From Nocardioides sp. (GTDB lineage Bacteria > Actinomycetota > Actinomycetes > Propionibacteriales > Nocardioidaceae): DNA of 6,953 nucleotides. The notes under the pieces were generated by a model. The model did no database searches and was not told the origin of the DNA. It saw only the letters and a program-made list of their open reading frames with translations. Position numbers and translations under genes: made by a program. Below are positions 6,744 to 6,953 of this stretch, piece by piece. Each line of letters begins with the position of its first letter. The first letter of the stretch is position 1. The DNA lies in assembly GCA_021731205.1 (NCBI GenBank), contig JAKFXV010000228.1, positions 1-6,953 on the forward strand. The letters are read 5' to 3'.

Positions 6744-6953
6744 GGCGATTGTCACACCAGCATCACGCTTCACACGATGCGTGTCGGGCGACCATCAGGC
6801 CTGCGCGAATGCTCGTTGTTGCCCTGCGCGGAGGCAAGAACTTCATCCTGCGCGCGAAGGTTGACTCGGTCCTCCCACCCGACGGCTGGGTGCGGATTCG
6901 CAGCAAAACGAGGTTCGTGGGCGCCGGCATGGTGACCAACGGAGTTGCACGAA
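6744..6953. other. Stretch upstream of ftsK without a recognisable gene
   Basis: No protein family is recognisable here. A plus-strand frame from ATG 6809 (MLVVALRGGKNFILRAKVDS...) is open to the window edge for 48 codons with about three quarters G/C at third positions, but it has only a weak AGG nine bases upstream and resembles nothing I know. Two minus-strand frames are also open from the edge (one to a stop near 6772, one to a stop near 6764), so openness means little. An imperfect palindrome, ACACG-ATG-CGTGT (6772-6784), lies about 40-55 bases upstream of the ftsK ATG and could be a regulator site. Confidence 0.4.

Noticed and set aside
1..6953. Mobile element, CRISPR array, tRNA/rRNA, toxin-antitoxin or biosynthetic cluster
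   Set aside because: I saw no transposase, integrase, regularly spaced repeats, RNA gene fold or accessory gene; all complete genes belong to a conserved actinobacterial core neighbourhood.

Overview
The window looks like chromosomal housekeeping DNA from a high-GC actinobacterium. The evidence is the GC-rich, GC3-biased coding sequence, the frequent GTG starts, and the gene order ftsK - HTH membrane protein - rimO - pgsA - cinA - clgR, which I know from actinobacterial genomes. The Propionibacteriales (Nocardioides- or Propionibacterium-like lineages) are a reasonable guess, but no marker in the window fixes the family.

Layout, reading right to left because six of the seven genes are on the minus strand. 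At the far right (about 6744-6953) is a short stretch with no recognisable gene. At 6731 begins ftsK, the septal DNA translocase. Ten bases after it comes a membrane HTH protein related to RodZ, then rimO (ribosomal protein S12 methylthiotransferase), pgsA (phosphatidylglycerophosphate synthase) and cinA/pncC (NMN amidase). These five genes are separated by at most 10 bases or overlap by 4 to 8 bases, so they almost certainly form one translationally coupled transcription unit. After a 46-base gap comes clgR, the activator of Clp protease genes. At the left edge, convergent with clgR and overlapping its 3' end by 31 bases, is the C-terminal part of a plus-strand Nei/Fpg-type DNA glycosylase.

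clgR appears to have its own control region. On the minus strand there is a stress-sigma (SigE/SigH-type) promoter match, GGGAAGG-N16-CGTT. Just upstream, inside the 3' end of cinA, lie two tandem matches to the published ClgR operator pattern, 15 bases apart. ClgR also ends in three alanines, as expected for a protein removed by the Clp protease it induces. Together this suggests a self-limiting stress circuit at the end of a division, envelope and translation operon.

Most of the window is conserved core genome. I see no mobile element, CRISPR array, tRNA, rRNA or toxin-antitoxin module. The least ordinary protein is the RodZ-like one: two N-terminal membrane segments and a possible PH-like domain precede the HTH, and almost nothing follows the last membrane segment.
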